64,000 bases of DNA from Alphaproteobacteria bacterium (GTDB taxonomy: Bacteria; Pseudomonadota; Alphaproteobacteria; Rhizobiales; Beijerinckiaceae). Shown piece by piece: positions 33,212 through 41,060 of this stretch. The notes beneath the pieces are model-generated. The model saw only the letters and a program-made list of their open reading frames with translations, had not been told where the DNA came from and did no database searches. The stretch is from the NCBI GenBank assembly GCA_021325385.1, contig JAJPHH010000079.1, forward strand, positions 27,560-91,559, given 5' to 3'. Numbering within the stretch: the stretch's first letter is position 1; each line of letters opens with the position of its first letter. The position numbers and the translations under genes are program-made.

Positions 33212-34822
33212 TCACGCTCCGCGCGGCTTGGAATATTTCAGCGTCTCTTTCGAGAAGCCGGGCCGCATATAGGGATCGGCGAGCCAGCGGTCGGTGCGGC
33301 TCACCCGCACCGGGCTGGTCACCTCCATGCCGCCCGGCTTGGCCCCGTCGAGCGAGCGTCGAACGTACCTTCCGCGCGGCTCGCCGACCGGACGCATGCC
33401 GGGACTGTCCGCCGCCCATTCGGCCGTGACCTTGCCGCGCAGGATCGTCTTGACCGGCCAACCGGTGAATTTATGGCCCTCCATCAGCGACCAGCCCGAC
33501 CGGGTGTTGATGTGGTCCTTGGTCACGTTCACTTCGCGCGACAGATCGACAAGGACCATGTCGGCGTCGAAGCCCGGCAGGAGCGAGCCTTTCCGTCCCC
33601 AGATTCCGGCGGTCTTGGCCGGGTTCTCGCAGACGACCTGCACGACCCGCTCGAGCGACAGCCGGCCGGCATTGACGCCCTCCGACAACATGACCGGCAG
33701 CATCAGTTCGACCCGCGAAAACCCCGTGCGACAGGACCAGATGTTCGGATTGTACATTTCCTCGTAGGACGAGGGCTCCCAGCCGACGACATGATCGGAG
33801 CCGACGACGTCGACGACGCCCTCAGCGAGCGCGACCCACAGCGCTTCAATATTATCGCGGCGGCGCAGCGGCACATTGATTCGCCAGCCGTTCTGCGGCT
33901 CCAGCCACAGCCAGGCCGGCCCGGTCTGGGCGTAAAGTTCGAGCCCTTCCGCGCGCGCCTTGGCGATTTCGTCGAAAGTCAGCTTGGTCGTCGCGTGCTG
34001 TAGATAAAGCCGGACGTGGCCGGGCGTCTGACGCGCAAGATAGCTGTAAGCGTGGACGTGCTGGGCTTCGAGAAAATCGGGCGATCGGTCGGTCCAGGCG
34101 CCGAAATCGGTGCGGCCCGATTCGCGCAAGCGCTGCTCGAATATGCGGGCAATCTCCCAGTTTTCCGGATGGATGTGGCAGATCGCGGGATAGCCGAGAT
34201 GGGCGACGGCCTCCATGACGAGGTACACGGTGCCGTCGTCGATGCCCTTGCCGAGTCCGGCGCGGCGCGACGGCCAATTCGAATCCTCGTCGTCGCGCAT
34301 GCCTTTCATGCCGCGCGTTTGCATATAGAGCTTGAACGAAGTGACGCCGTGCTCCTCGGCGTAGCGCGGGATCTCGTTCGCCTGCTCGTCCGTCTCGAGC
34401 ATATAGGTCAAATAGCAATCGACTTGGCTGACCTCTTCGATCACGCCGATTGCGGCGTCGAAACATTTGGTGAAGGAGACGACGTCGGCGCCGCGCACCA
34501 CTTCACGGAACGGCTCCAAGCCGAGCCGCGTCGACGGCGCCTGAATGCCCCATGTGGTGATCCCGGCGCAGGCGGCGGCGCGCGATTCGGTGGTCATGTC
34601 GTGCTTGAACGGCACGTAGCAACCAGGATGGGCCTCGCTGTCGACGACGCCCGGAAGGACGTGCAGGCCGGAAGCGTCGATCGTCTCCTTGGCCGGCGGC
34701 ATGAACTCTTCCGGCCCGAGCGCCGCCACCTTGCCGTCCTTGACGCCGATTGCGGCGCGATAGCGCCCCGAGCCGAGCGTCACCACGCCGTTTTTGACAA
34801 TGAGATCGAGACCTTCCGCCAC
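33212..34822 (-). CDS. Hydantoinase/dihydropyrimidinase-like amidohydrolase with altered metal motif
   Basis: Cyclic amidohydrolase of 536 residues. The fold signature is clear: SFKLYMQT (the lysine that is carbamylated in the family), AICHIHPENW, YLQHATT and DVVGSDHVVGWEP (Asp near the active site). The first metal motif, normally DxHxH, reads D61-S-E63-A-H65, so the first histidine is a glutamate. The GTG at 34822 with GGGGGA upstream is taken as start; the frame to 35140 runs into the divergent gene. It leads the operon 34822-30030. It likely opens a ureide or hydantoin-type ring, though the Glu may alter metal use or specificity. Confidence 0.85.
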   Translation of the reverse strand: MAEGLDLIVKNGVVTLGSGRYRAAIGVKDGKVAALGPEEFMPPAKETIDASGLHVLPGVVDSEAHPGCYVPFKHDMTTESRAAACAGITTWGIQAPSTRLGLEPFREVVRGADVVSFTKCFDAAIGVIEEVSQVDCYLTYMLETDEQANEIPRYAEEHGVTSFKLYMQTRGMKGMRDDEDSNWPSRRAGLGKGIDDGTVYLVMEAVAHLGYPAICHIHPENWEIARIFEQRLRESGRTDFGAWTDRSPDFLEAQHVHAYSYLARQTPGHVRLYLQHATTKLTFDEIAKARAEGLELYAQTGPAWLWLEPQNGWRINVPLRRRDNIEALWVALAEGVVDVVGSDHVVGWEPSSYEEMYNPNIWSCRTGFSRVELMLPVMLSEGVNAGRLSLERVVQVVCENPAKTAGIWGRKGSLLPGFDADMVLVDLSREVNVTKDHINTRSGWSLMEGHKFTGWPVKTILRGKVTAEWAADSPGMRPVGEPRGRYVRRSLDGAKPGGMEVTSPVRVSRTDRWLADPYMRPGFSKETLKYSKPRGA

Positions 34823-34861
34823 CTCATCCCCCGTTGACTTCGGCGACAGGCGACGCCATTC

Positions 34862-34886
34862 TGTTTCCTGTCTGAGACAGTAAAGC
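34862..34886. promoter_or_regulatory. 25-bp palindromic operator, copy D
   Basis: Left half TGTTTCCTGTCT, right half AGACAGTAAAGC around G; the inner core CTGTCT-G-AGACAG is a perfect inverted repeat. It is 39 bases from the start at 34822 on the minus strand and 43 bases before the ATG at 34930 on the plus strand, so it can control both transcription units. Confidence 0.78.
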
Positions 34887-34929
34887 ATGGCGATCCAATC
34901 GCGGCAAGCGCAATCGGAGGAAATCAGGA

Positions 34930-35856
34930 ATGCTCGATCGACTGCCGTGGAGTCATTCCTTCCGCGCGGGCGCGGCGACGCCGGACGCGGCGATCGACGC
35001 GCGCGGCTCGACGGTGCAACTCGCCAACGGCTTTCTCTACCTCGACGCCGCCGCCGATCCGGCGCATAGCCTGCTCGGCTATGACGAGCCGCCGCGCGTC
35101 GAAGCGGACGCCGAGACGATTGCGCGGAAGCTCGAAGCAATCGCCAAGGGCTATCGCTGCGCCGCGCTCGTCGCCAACCTCGAAGCCGGCCGCGCGGCCG
35201 CGCTGGAAATCGCCGACGGCGAGGCGGCGACTGCGGACGCGCTCGCCGGCGAGCCTTCCATCCAGGCCCCGAAGCTGATTGCGATCGAGAACGATTCGCT
35301 CGGCCGCAGCGGCGCGTGGCTTGCGAGCCTGTCGTGGCGGCGCAAGCCGAATGTGATCGTCGTCGGCGAAGCGATCGCCGCCGGCGCTCCTTTTGCGGCG
35401 GTACTCGTCAAAGCCTCGCGCGGCCGAGCGCCGAAATTGCGAATCGACGTGGCGATCGACCCTTCCGTACCTTGCCGAGTGGCGGGCGTCATCGCGGCGG
35501 TCGAGACGAGCGGACTGCTGACGCAAGCTCAGCGCTCGGCGGCTTATCTCGCCGAAAGGCTCAGAAGCGCCAAGGCGGCGAGCGGCGGCGAAATCGCCGC
35601 GATCAGCCGCCTCCCCTTCGGCGCGTCGCTCGGCTTCAAATCGCGTTCCGCGGCCCAGATGAAGCGCAAGCTCTGCGAGCGCGGCGTGCTTGTCGGTCTG
35701 GCCGGCGATCGTCTCGTCGTCCTGCCGCCGCTGATCATCCGGCCGGCGGAGATCGACGTGATCAGCGGCGCGCTGCGCGGCGCGCTCGCCAATACGCCGA
35801 CCTGGCGGCCTTCCGCCTGCTGCGCGGCCTGCGAGGGGCTCGCGGCCGAGGGTTGA
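34930..35856 (+). CDS. Degenerate class III aminotransferase homologue lacking the PLP lysine
   Basis: Protein of 308 residues that looks like a shortened class III aminotransferase. STVQLANGFLYLDAAADPAHSLLGY corresponds to the N-terminal substrate loop, NVIVVGEAIAAGAPFAAVLV to the active-site segment and VLPPLIIRPAEIDVISGALRGAL to the C-terminus (compare LMPPLIITDDQFDFVFAVVR in the enzyme at 19084). The lysine that binds PLP is replaced by E147, and the SGSEA and DEV regions are missing. The reading frame is clean with a good GGAGG, so it is a gene and not decay. A regulatory or partner role, or a new activity, is possible. It is divergent from the hydantoinase-like gene over operator D. Confidence 0.7.
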   Translation: MLDRLPWSHSFRAGAATPDAAIDARGSTVQLANGFLYLDAAADPAHSLLGYDEPPRVEADAETIARKLEAIAKGYRCAALVANLEAGRAAALEIADGEAATADALAGEPSIQAPKLIAIENDSLGRSGAWLASLSWRRKPNVIVVGEAIAAGAPFAAVLVKASRGRAPKLRIDVAIDPSVPCRVAGVIAAVETSGLLTQAQRSAAYLAERLRSAKAASGGEIAAISRLPFGASLGFKSRSAAQMKRKLCERGVLVGLAGDRLVVLPPLIIRPAEIDVISGALRGALANTPTWRPSACCAACEGLAAEG

Positions 35857-35862
35857 AAGCGG

Positions 35863-36789
35863 CTACTGGCGCGATCCCATAATCGGGAACTGGCGCCGGC
35901 CCTCGGCCGCGGCGAGTTTCGAACGCAACGAACTTTCGAGCACGAACCGGACCGTGATCAGCCGCTTGATCCCCGGCGTCTTCTCCAACATGTCCGCGGC
36001 GTCCCGAACCGCGACGACGACGTCGGCCGACGGGATCGCCTTGGCGATCTTCGCCTGCTCATGCTTGGTGAAGCCGGCGATTTTCGCGTCGGAATAGTCG
36101 CGCACCAGTCCGGAAAGCCTGGCCACCGAGCGCTTATTGTGGCCGACGACGAGCGCTTTCGCGCCCGGCGCGATGGTCAAGAGCTCGTCCAGCGTCTCGG
36201 AGCTCGGCGAGGAATGGACCGGCACGATCGGAACATCCTCGCCGACCCGCTCGCGGACTTCGGCGTAATGATAATAAGGGACGACGACCACCGCGCGGGA
36301 CTTGGCGAGAGCGCCGGCGTCGAGATCGTCGATCAATTGCCTCACCATCGAAATGTTCGGGACTTCGTTTTCGACCTGATCGCCCATCAAGCTCAGGTCG
36401 TTGGCGTTGCACTCCGTGAACACGAACTGAACCTCGGATTCGAAGACCTCGCCGACCAATTCGCGAATCGTGGCGAGCAGCTCCTCCCGCCCGCCGCCCC
36501 AGAGCTTCCATTTATGCGCGACCGAGCGGATCGTGCGGGCGATGTCCGCGGAGCGGATCGTCTTGGCCGGCAATTTGTCGCGCACGCGAACGAATTGGCG
36601 CTCCTGGACCTGGAGCAAACCGTTCCGCATCATCTCTTGCAGCGCCCGGCTCACTGTCGAGGGGCTGCTGCCGAACTCGGCGGCGATCGATCGAACGGGC
36701 GGCAGACGCTCTCCCGGCGCATAAAAGCCGTTGCTGATGCGCTCCTCCAGCGCCTCTTGCACTTCGCGCGCCGTCAGGGACGTTTCCAA
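35863..36789 (-). CDS. GntR-type winged-helix regulator, probable regulator of the nitrogen-compound cluster
   Basis: Regulator of 308 residues. Residues 5-70 form a GntR winged helix (LPPVRSIAAEFGSSPSTVSRALQEMMRNGLL). The C-terminal part is not FCD or UTRA; its alternating alpha/beta pattern with FVFTECNANDLSLMGDQVENE, RAVVVVPYYHYAEVRE and GAKALVVGHNKRSVARL suggests a Rossmann-like ligand-binding domain. It sits at the right end of the cluster, convergent with the degenerate aminotransferase (6-base gap). It is the only regulator gene between 18.9 and 36.8 kb and so the best candidate to bind the four 25-bp palindromes. Confidence 0.82.
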   Translation of the reverse strand: METSLTAREVQEALEERISNGFYAPGERLPPVRSIAAEFGSSPSTVSRALQEMMRNGLLQVQERQFVRVRDKLPAKTIRSADIARTIRSVAHKWKLWGGGREELLATIRELVGEVFESEVQFVFTECNANDLSLMGDQVENEVPNISMVRQLIDDLDAGALAKSRAVVVVPYYHYAEVRERVGEDVPIVPVHSSPSSETLDELLTIAPGAKALVVGHNKRSVARLSGLVRDYSDAKIAGFTKHEQAKIAKAIPSADVVVAVRDAADMLEKTPGIKRLITVRFVLESSLRSKLAAAEGRRQFPIMGSRQ

Positions 36790-37143
36790 TTTCGGCTCCG
36801 GCCTTGTGTCCGCGACCTTTCGCGGACGGGCCGCCGCTCCGGGTTCGCTTGCTCAGCGCGGGAATCCTCGCCCCCGGCGCAGTCGCAGTCCCTTCCTATT
36901 AAACTGCCGATGAGTCCGCCAGTCGCGAATCGAGGGGGTGGCGGCAAACCCGACATTCTGCGGCTTGCGCAGATCGCCGCCGCCCCGGCCGAGGTGCGCC
37001 TCAGCCCGCCGGCCGGGCGGCGGCGGGCGGAAAATCCCCGCGCTGCGCCGGACCGGTCGAAAGCAAGGCGCCCGCCGGGCGCGTTGCCGGGAAGCGCGCT
37101 GGGGCGCCGCCGTCGGCGCGAACGCCGCTTCGACAGATAATTC
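36790..37143. other. Intergenic region upstream of the GntR-type regulator
   Basis: About 350 bases without a credible gene, GC-rich with several low-complexity GCC/CGG runs. The clearest element is the inverted repeat at 36808-36827. It does not contain the 25-bp palindrome found elsewhere in the cluster. Confidence 0.5.
36808..36827. promoter_or_regulatory. Inverted repeat before the GntR-type gene
   Basis: GTCCGCGA-CCTT-TCGCGGAC is a perfect 8-bp inverted repeat with a 4-base loop, 18 bases upstream of the start at 36789. It may be an autoregulatory site or an mRNA hairpin in the leader. It differs from the 25-bp palindrome. Confidence 0.4.
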
Positions 37144-38085
37144 TCAGCCGCGATGCGCTTCGCGGCCCCTTTCGAAAGCCCTCGTCGCGCGATCCATGGA
37201 CGCCGCCGCTCGCTGCATCGAGAGTTTCTTGTACTGCGACGGCGTGACGCCTCGCTCCTTGCGGAAATGGCGGTTGAAATTCGAAATATTCGCGTAGCCG
37301 ACTTCGAAACAAATGTCGGTCACCGGCGTCGTTGTCTCGGCGAGCAGCTTGCAGGCGCGGCCGATCCGCAGCTTGGCGACATAGTCGACGAAATTGTTGC
37401 CGGTGTTCTTCTTGAAGAAGCGCGAGAAGGCCGAGTTGGTCATGCCGGCGATCGCCGCCGCTTCCGACAATCGCACGGTCCCGGAAAGATTTTCGAGGAT
37501 GTAAGAAATCACGTCATGGACCACGCCGAGCGTCGCCTTGTCGAGATTGGGCGCGTAATTCTCCGAGGCCAGGAGCTTCCGCTCCTTCGTTCGAGCCAGC
37601 GCGTCGATCAGTTGGAAAAACAACATCAAGCGCTGAAAGCCGCGCGCCGCGCCGATCCGCCGCATCAGGTCGGCGCCGATCTCCGCCGTTTCGCCGAAAA
37701 ACTCGAAGCCGCGCAGCGCGTCGGCCAAGAACGGCTCGAGCTCGGCGAATTCGGGAAACAATCCGGCCGGCGAGCGCAACAGATCGGGCGTGAACTGGAT
37801 CACCATGTCGCGGCCCTTGAGGACCTCGCCAGGTTTGAGGTCGCTGATCCAATTGTGCGGCAGGTTCGAGCCGGCGAGAACCAGATTGCCGGGGCCGAAC
37901 TCGCCAATGTAGTCGCCGACGAATTGCCGCCCGTGCGAGCAGGTGATCAGGTGGATTTCGTATTCCGGATGGTAGTTCCAGCGCGCAATCGCGCAGGGAT
38001 AATCGTGAACGTGCCATTTGAACGACTGCGAAGGATCGGTGACGATCGATTCGAAGTCCGGGGCGTTCTTGACGCTCCTGCTCAC
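37144..38085 (-). CDS. AraC family transcriptional regulator with cupin sensor
   Basis: Activator of 313 residues: an N-terminal cupin-like domain (HDYPCAIARWNYHPEYEIHLIT, GNLVLAGSNLPHNW) and a C-terminal double helix-turn-helix from about residue 190 (RLSEAAAIAGMTNSAFSRFFKKNTG and PVTDICFEVGYANISNFNRHFRKERGVTPSQYKK). The start at 38085 directly abuts the ATPase gene stop at 38086. Being last in the transporter operon, it probably senses the transported sugar alcohol and activates the operon. Confidence 0.9.
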   Translation of the reverse strand: MSRSVKNAPDFESIVTDPSQSFKWHVHDYPCAIARWNYHPEYEIHLITCSHGRQFVGDYIGEFGPGNLVLAGSNLPHNWISDLKPGEVLKGRDMVIQFTPDLLRSPAGLFPEFAELEPFLADALRGFEFFGETAEIGADLMRRIGAARGFQRLMLFFQLIDALARTKERKLLASENYAPNLDKATLGVVHDVISYILENLSGTVRLSEAAAIAGMTNSAFSRFFKKNTGNNFVDYVAKLRIGRACKLLAETTTPVTDICFEVGYANISNFNRHFRKERGVTPSQYKKLSMQRAAASMDRATRAFERGREAHRG

Positions 38086-39180
38086 TCAGGGTCTCCCTTG
38101 GCTGCGCTTCGCCAAAGAACGACCGGTTTCTATGTCGAAAGCATGGAGATTGTCGTCCGAGAAGGTCATTCTCACCTGGTCTCCCACGCGGGGGCTCATC
38201 TGAGCCGGCACCAGGGCGCCGACCTCTTCGCCGGCATATTTGAACGTGATCAGCGCGTCATTGCCGAGAAATTCGATCAGATCGACCACGCCCTCGATGA
38301 TGTTTGCGGTCTCGTCCTGACGCGCCGGCCTCAGGTGAGCGGGCCTGATCCCGACCACGACTTTTGATCGACCGTCGAGGTCGAACCGGGCGGGATCGAT
38401 CGCGAGCCGCGCTTTCTTCGAGCAAGGCGCGCTCGCGCCGGCGAGGTCCACCTCGAAGAAGTTCATGGCGGGCGTTCCGATGAACGAAGCGACGAATTGG
38501 CTGTTCGGCCGCTCGAAAATCTCACGCGGGCTGCCGACCTGCTCGATCGCGCCGTTCCTGAGCAGTACGATGCGATCGGCCAAGGTCATCGCCTCGAGCT
38601 GGTCGTGGGTCACGTAGACGGTCGTCGTCTTGAGCTGCTGATGGAGCCTGGCGATCTCGACGCGCATATGATTGCGCAGCTTGGCGTCGAGATTCGACAG
38701 CGGCTCGTCGAACAGAAAAACGCCCGGCGTCTTGACGATGGCGCGGGCGATCGCGACGCGCTGCTGCTGGCCGCCGGACAGGGCGGTGGAGCGCCGGTCG
38801 AGCAGGCCTTCGAGGCCGAGCGTCTTGGCCGCCGACCTGACCCGCTTGTCGATCTCCTCGCGGCCGATCTTCATCCTTTTGAGGCCGAAGGCGATGTTGC
38901 CATAGACCGACATGTGCGGATAGAGCGCGTAGTTCTGAAACACCATGGCGACGTTGCGCTCGCGCGGCGCGAGATCGTTGACGACCTTGCCGTTGATGGC
39001 GAGCTCGCCGCCGCTGATCTCCTCGAGCCCGGCGATCATCCGCAGGATCGTCGATTTGCCGCAGCCTGACGGCCCGAGAAAGACGATGAATTCGCGGTCC
39101 TCGACGCGCAGATTGAAATCGGCGACGACGTCGATATCGCCGTATCGCTTGGCGATGTTGCGAAACGACAGTTCGGCCAT
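38086..39180 (-). CDS. Sugar/polyol ABC transporter ATP-binding protein (UgpC/MalK-like)
   Basis: ATPase of 364 residues with Walker A GPSGCGKST, signature LSGGQQQRVAIARAI, Walker B VFLFDEPLSNLDAKLR and a C-terminal TOBE region (VVGIRPAHLRP, GDQVRMTFSDDNLHAFD). This is the CUT1-family form. It lies five bases downstream of the dehydrogenase gene. One ATPase homodimer would serve the two permeases encoded upstream. Confidence 0.93.
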   Translation of the reverse strand: MAELSFRNIAKRYGDIDVVADFNLRVEDREFIVFLGPSGCGKSTILRMIAGLEEISGGELAINGKVVNDLAPRERNVAMVFQNYALYPHMSVYGNIAFGLKRMKIGREEIDKRVRSAAKTLGLEGLLDRRSTALSGGQQQRVAIARAIVKTPGVFLFDEPLSNLDAKLRNHMRVEIARLHQQLKTTTVYVTHDQLEAMTLADRIVLLRNGAIEQVGSPREIFERPNSQFVASFIGTPAMNFFEVDLAGASAPCSKKARLAIDPARFDLDGRSKVVVGIRPAHLRPARQDETANIIEGVVDLIEFLGNDALITFKYAGEEVGALVPAQMSPRVGDQVRMTFSDDNLHAFDIETGRSLAKRSQGRP

Positions 39181-39185
39181 CGGCT

Positions 39186-40235
39186 CTACCCGGTCCTGAC
39201 GCCGCTGAGATCGATCTGCAGCTTGACGTCCGCCGGCCGTCCTTCCGCGGCCCGTTCGAACGCTTCGATGCTGCGCTCGAAGTCGAACGTGGCCGAGATC
39301 AGCGGCTTGAGATCGACCTTGCCCGAGGCGATCAGATTGAGCGCCCGTTCGAACATATTGGCGTAGCGGAACACCGTCTCGACCCGCAATTCCTTGCCGA
39401 TCGCCCCGGCTATGTCGAAAGAGACGGGCTCGACCGGAATGCCGACCAGCACGATCGCGCCGCCCGGACAGGCGAGGCCGACGGCGCTCTCGATCGCCTT
39501 GGGCGCGCCACTGGCGTCGAAGACGATGTCCGCGCCCCAGCCGTCCGTCTCCTTGCGAAGGATCTCGGCGAGGTCCTGATTTCTTATATTGACCGGAACC
39601 ACGCCGGGATAGCGGCCGATTATGTCCAGCTTGGGCTGGTGGAGGTCGCTGACGATCGCCTTGCTGCAGCCGCCGGCCAACGCCGCCAGCGCGACCATGA
39701 CCCCGATCGGGCCGGCGCCGAGCACCACGGCGACGTCGCCGGGCTTGATACGCGCGCGGGCCGCCGCCTGCATGCCGACCGCGAACGGCTCGACCATCGC
39801 GCCTTCGGCGAAGCTCACATTGTCGGGCAGGCGAAAGGTGAAAGCGGCCGGATGCACGACCGAGCCGGTCAAGCAGCCATGGACCGGCGGCGTCGCCCAG
39901 AACCGCACCGCGGGATCGACATTGTAGAGCCCGAGTCGCGTCGCCTTGGATTTGAAATCGGGCACGCCGGGCTCCATGCAGACGCGGTCGCCCACCGCGA
40001 GCGATCGGACATTGGCGCCGATTTCGACGATCGTTCCCGCCGCTTCGTGTCCGAGCACCATCGGGCTCTTGACGATGTAAGCGCCGATGCCGCCATGAGT
40101 GTAATAATGCACGTCGCTGCCGCAGACGCCGACCGTGTGGAGGCGAATCCGCACGTCGTCAGGGCCCAGCGTCGAGGGCAGATCGATGTCCCTGAGGGAC
40201 AGAACCCCTTTCCGTTCGAGAACAAGCGCGCGCAT
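39186..40235 (-). CDS. Zinc-dependent polyol dehydrogenase (sorbitol/xylitol dehydrogenase type)
   Basis: Medium-chain dehydrogenase of 349 residues oxidising a polyol to a ketose with NAD. Catalytic zinc ligands are in [13 protein letters not shown] (Cys) and LGHEAAG (His, Glu); the NAD motif is [13 protein letters not shown]. The four-cysteine structural zinc site seen in many alcohol dehydrogenases is absent, as in sorbitol dehydrogenase. The start follows the second permease by three bases. The combination with a CUT1 importer and AraC regulator points to a sugar alcohol such as sorbitol, mannitol or xylitol. Confidence 0.9.
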   Translation of the reverse strand: MRALVLERKGVLSLRDIDLPSTLGPDDVRIRLHTVGVCGSDVHYYTHGGIGAYIVKSPMVLGHEAAGTIVEIGANVRSLAVGDRVCMEPGVPDFKSKATRLGLYNVDPAVRFWATPPVHGCLTGSVVHPAAFTFRLPDNVSFAEGAMVEPFAVGMQAAARARIKPGDVAVVLGAGPIGVMVALAALAGGCSKAIVSDLHQPKLDIIGRYPGVVPVNIRNQDLAEILRKETDGWGADIVFDASGAPKAIESAVGLACPGGAIVLVGIPVEPVSFDIAGAIGKELRVETVFRYANMFERALNLIASGKVDLKPLISATFDFERSIEAFERAAEGRPADVKLQIDLSGVRTG

Positions 40236-40238
40236 CGT

Positions 40239-41060
40239 CTATCCTTGCTTCCTGGTTTTCAGGGCCGAGCTCAAGAAGCTGCTCAACACGCCGAGGAACA
40301 GCAGCGGCGGCAGCGACAGCAGAATCACGGACGCGTTGAGAATGCCCCAGGGCACGTCGCGGCCGAGCTGGGTCATTTCCGAGGCGACGATCGGCAAGGT
40401 CTTGGCGTCGGAGGTCGTCAGCATCAAGGCGATGAGGAATTCGTTCCAGACAAGCACAAAGGAGAAGACGATCGCGCCGATCAGCGATTTGGCGGCGGCC
40501 GGCAGGGCGATCAGGAAGAAGATGGCGTAGGGTCCATAGCCGTCGACGAAGGCGGCCTCTTCGATCTCCTGCGGCACGCGCTTGAAAGCGGGAATGGCGA
40601 GCCAAATCGTCGTGGAGAGAGTCAACAAACTATAGGTGACGATCAGGGCGATGCGGCTGTCGTAAAGGCCGACATCAAGCCAGATCACGATCAGCGGGAT
40701 GGCGATCGCCACCGGCGGTAGGAAGCGCAAGGACAAGACGAAAAACTGGATATCGTCGGCGACGCGCATAGGGTAGCGCGCCACCGCATAGGCGCAGGGC
40801 AGTCCGAAGATCGCGCCGATCAGCACCGAGCATCCCGAGACGATGATCGAGTTGATCAACCCGGCGCGGACGCTCTCCCGCTCGAGGACGTAGAGCACGT
40901 TGTCCAAGGTCGGCGTGAAGAACAGCATCGGCGTCGGCGTGACGATGTCGACCCGGTTCTTGAAGGCGCTGAGCAGCGTCCAGAACAGCGGGATAATCAC
41001 CAGCAGCGCGGCGATTGCGACGACGCCTCGGCCGATCGTCTTGCTCACGTTTCGCGCCAT
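40239..41060 (-). CDS. Sugar/polyol ABC permease (MalG-like)
   Basis: Membrane permease of 273 residues with six predicted segments. The EAA coupling loop reads EEAAFVDGYGPYAIFFLIALPAAAKSL, normal for the MalG branch. The ATG at 41060 lies inside the end of the first permease gene (16-base overlap); the longer frame upstream is a shadow. It pairs with the product of 41045-41920. Confidence 0.92.
   Translation of the reverse strand: MARNVSKTIGRGVVAIAALLVIIPLFWTLLSAFKNRVDIVTPTPMLFFTPTLDNVLYVLERESVRAGLINSIIVSGCSVLIGAIFGLPCAYAVARYPMRVADDIQFFVLSLRFLPPVAIAIPLIVIWLDVGLYDSRIALIVTYSLLTLSTTIWLAIPAFKRVPQEIEEAAFVDGYGPYAIFFLIALPAAAKSLIGAIVFSFVLVWNEFLIALMLTTSDAKTLPIVASEMTQLGRDVPWGILNASVILLSLPPLLFLGVLSSFLSSALKTRKQG

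Noticed and set aside
34822..35140. Longer start for the hydantoinase-like gene at 35140
   Set aside because: It would overlap the divergent gene at 34930 and the operator; the extra residues are Arg-rich with no similarity.
33212..36789. Standard reductive pyrimidine (PydA/PydB) pathway
   Set aside because: No dihydropyrimidine dehydrogenase gene is present, the hydantoinase-like enzyme has an altered metal motif, and the amidase is of the cysteine-hydrolase type, not beta-ureidopropionase.
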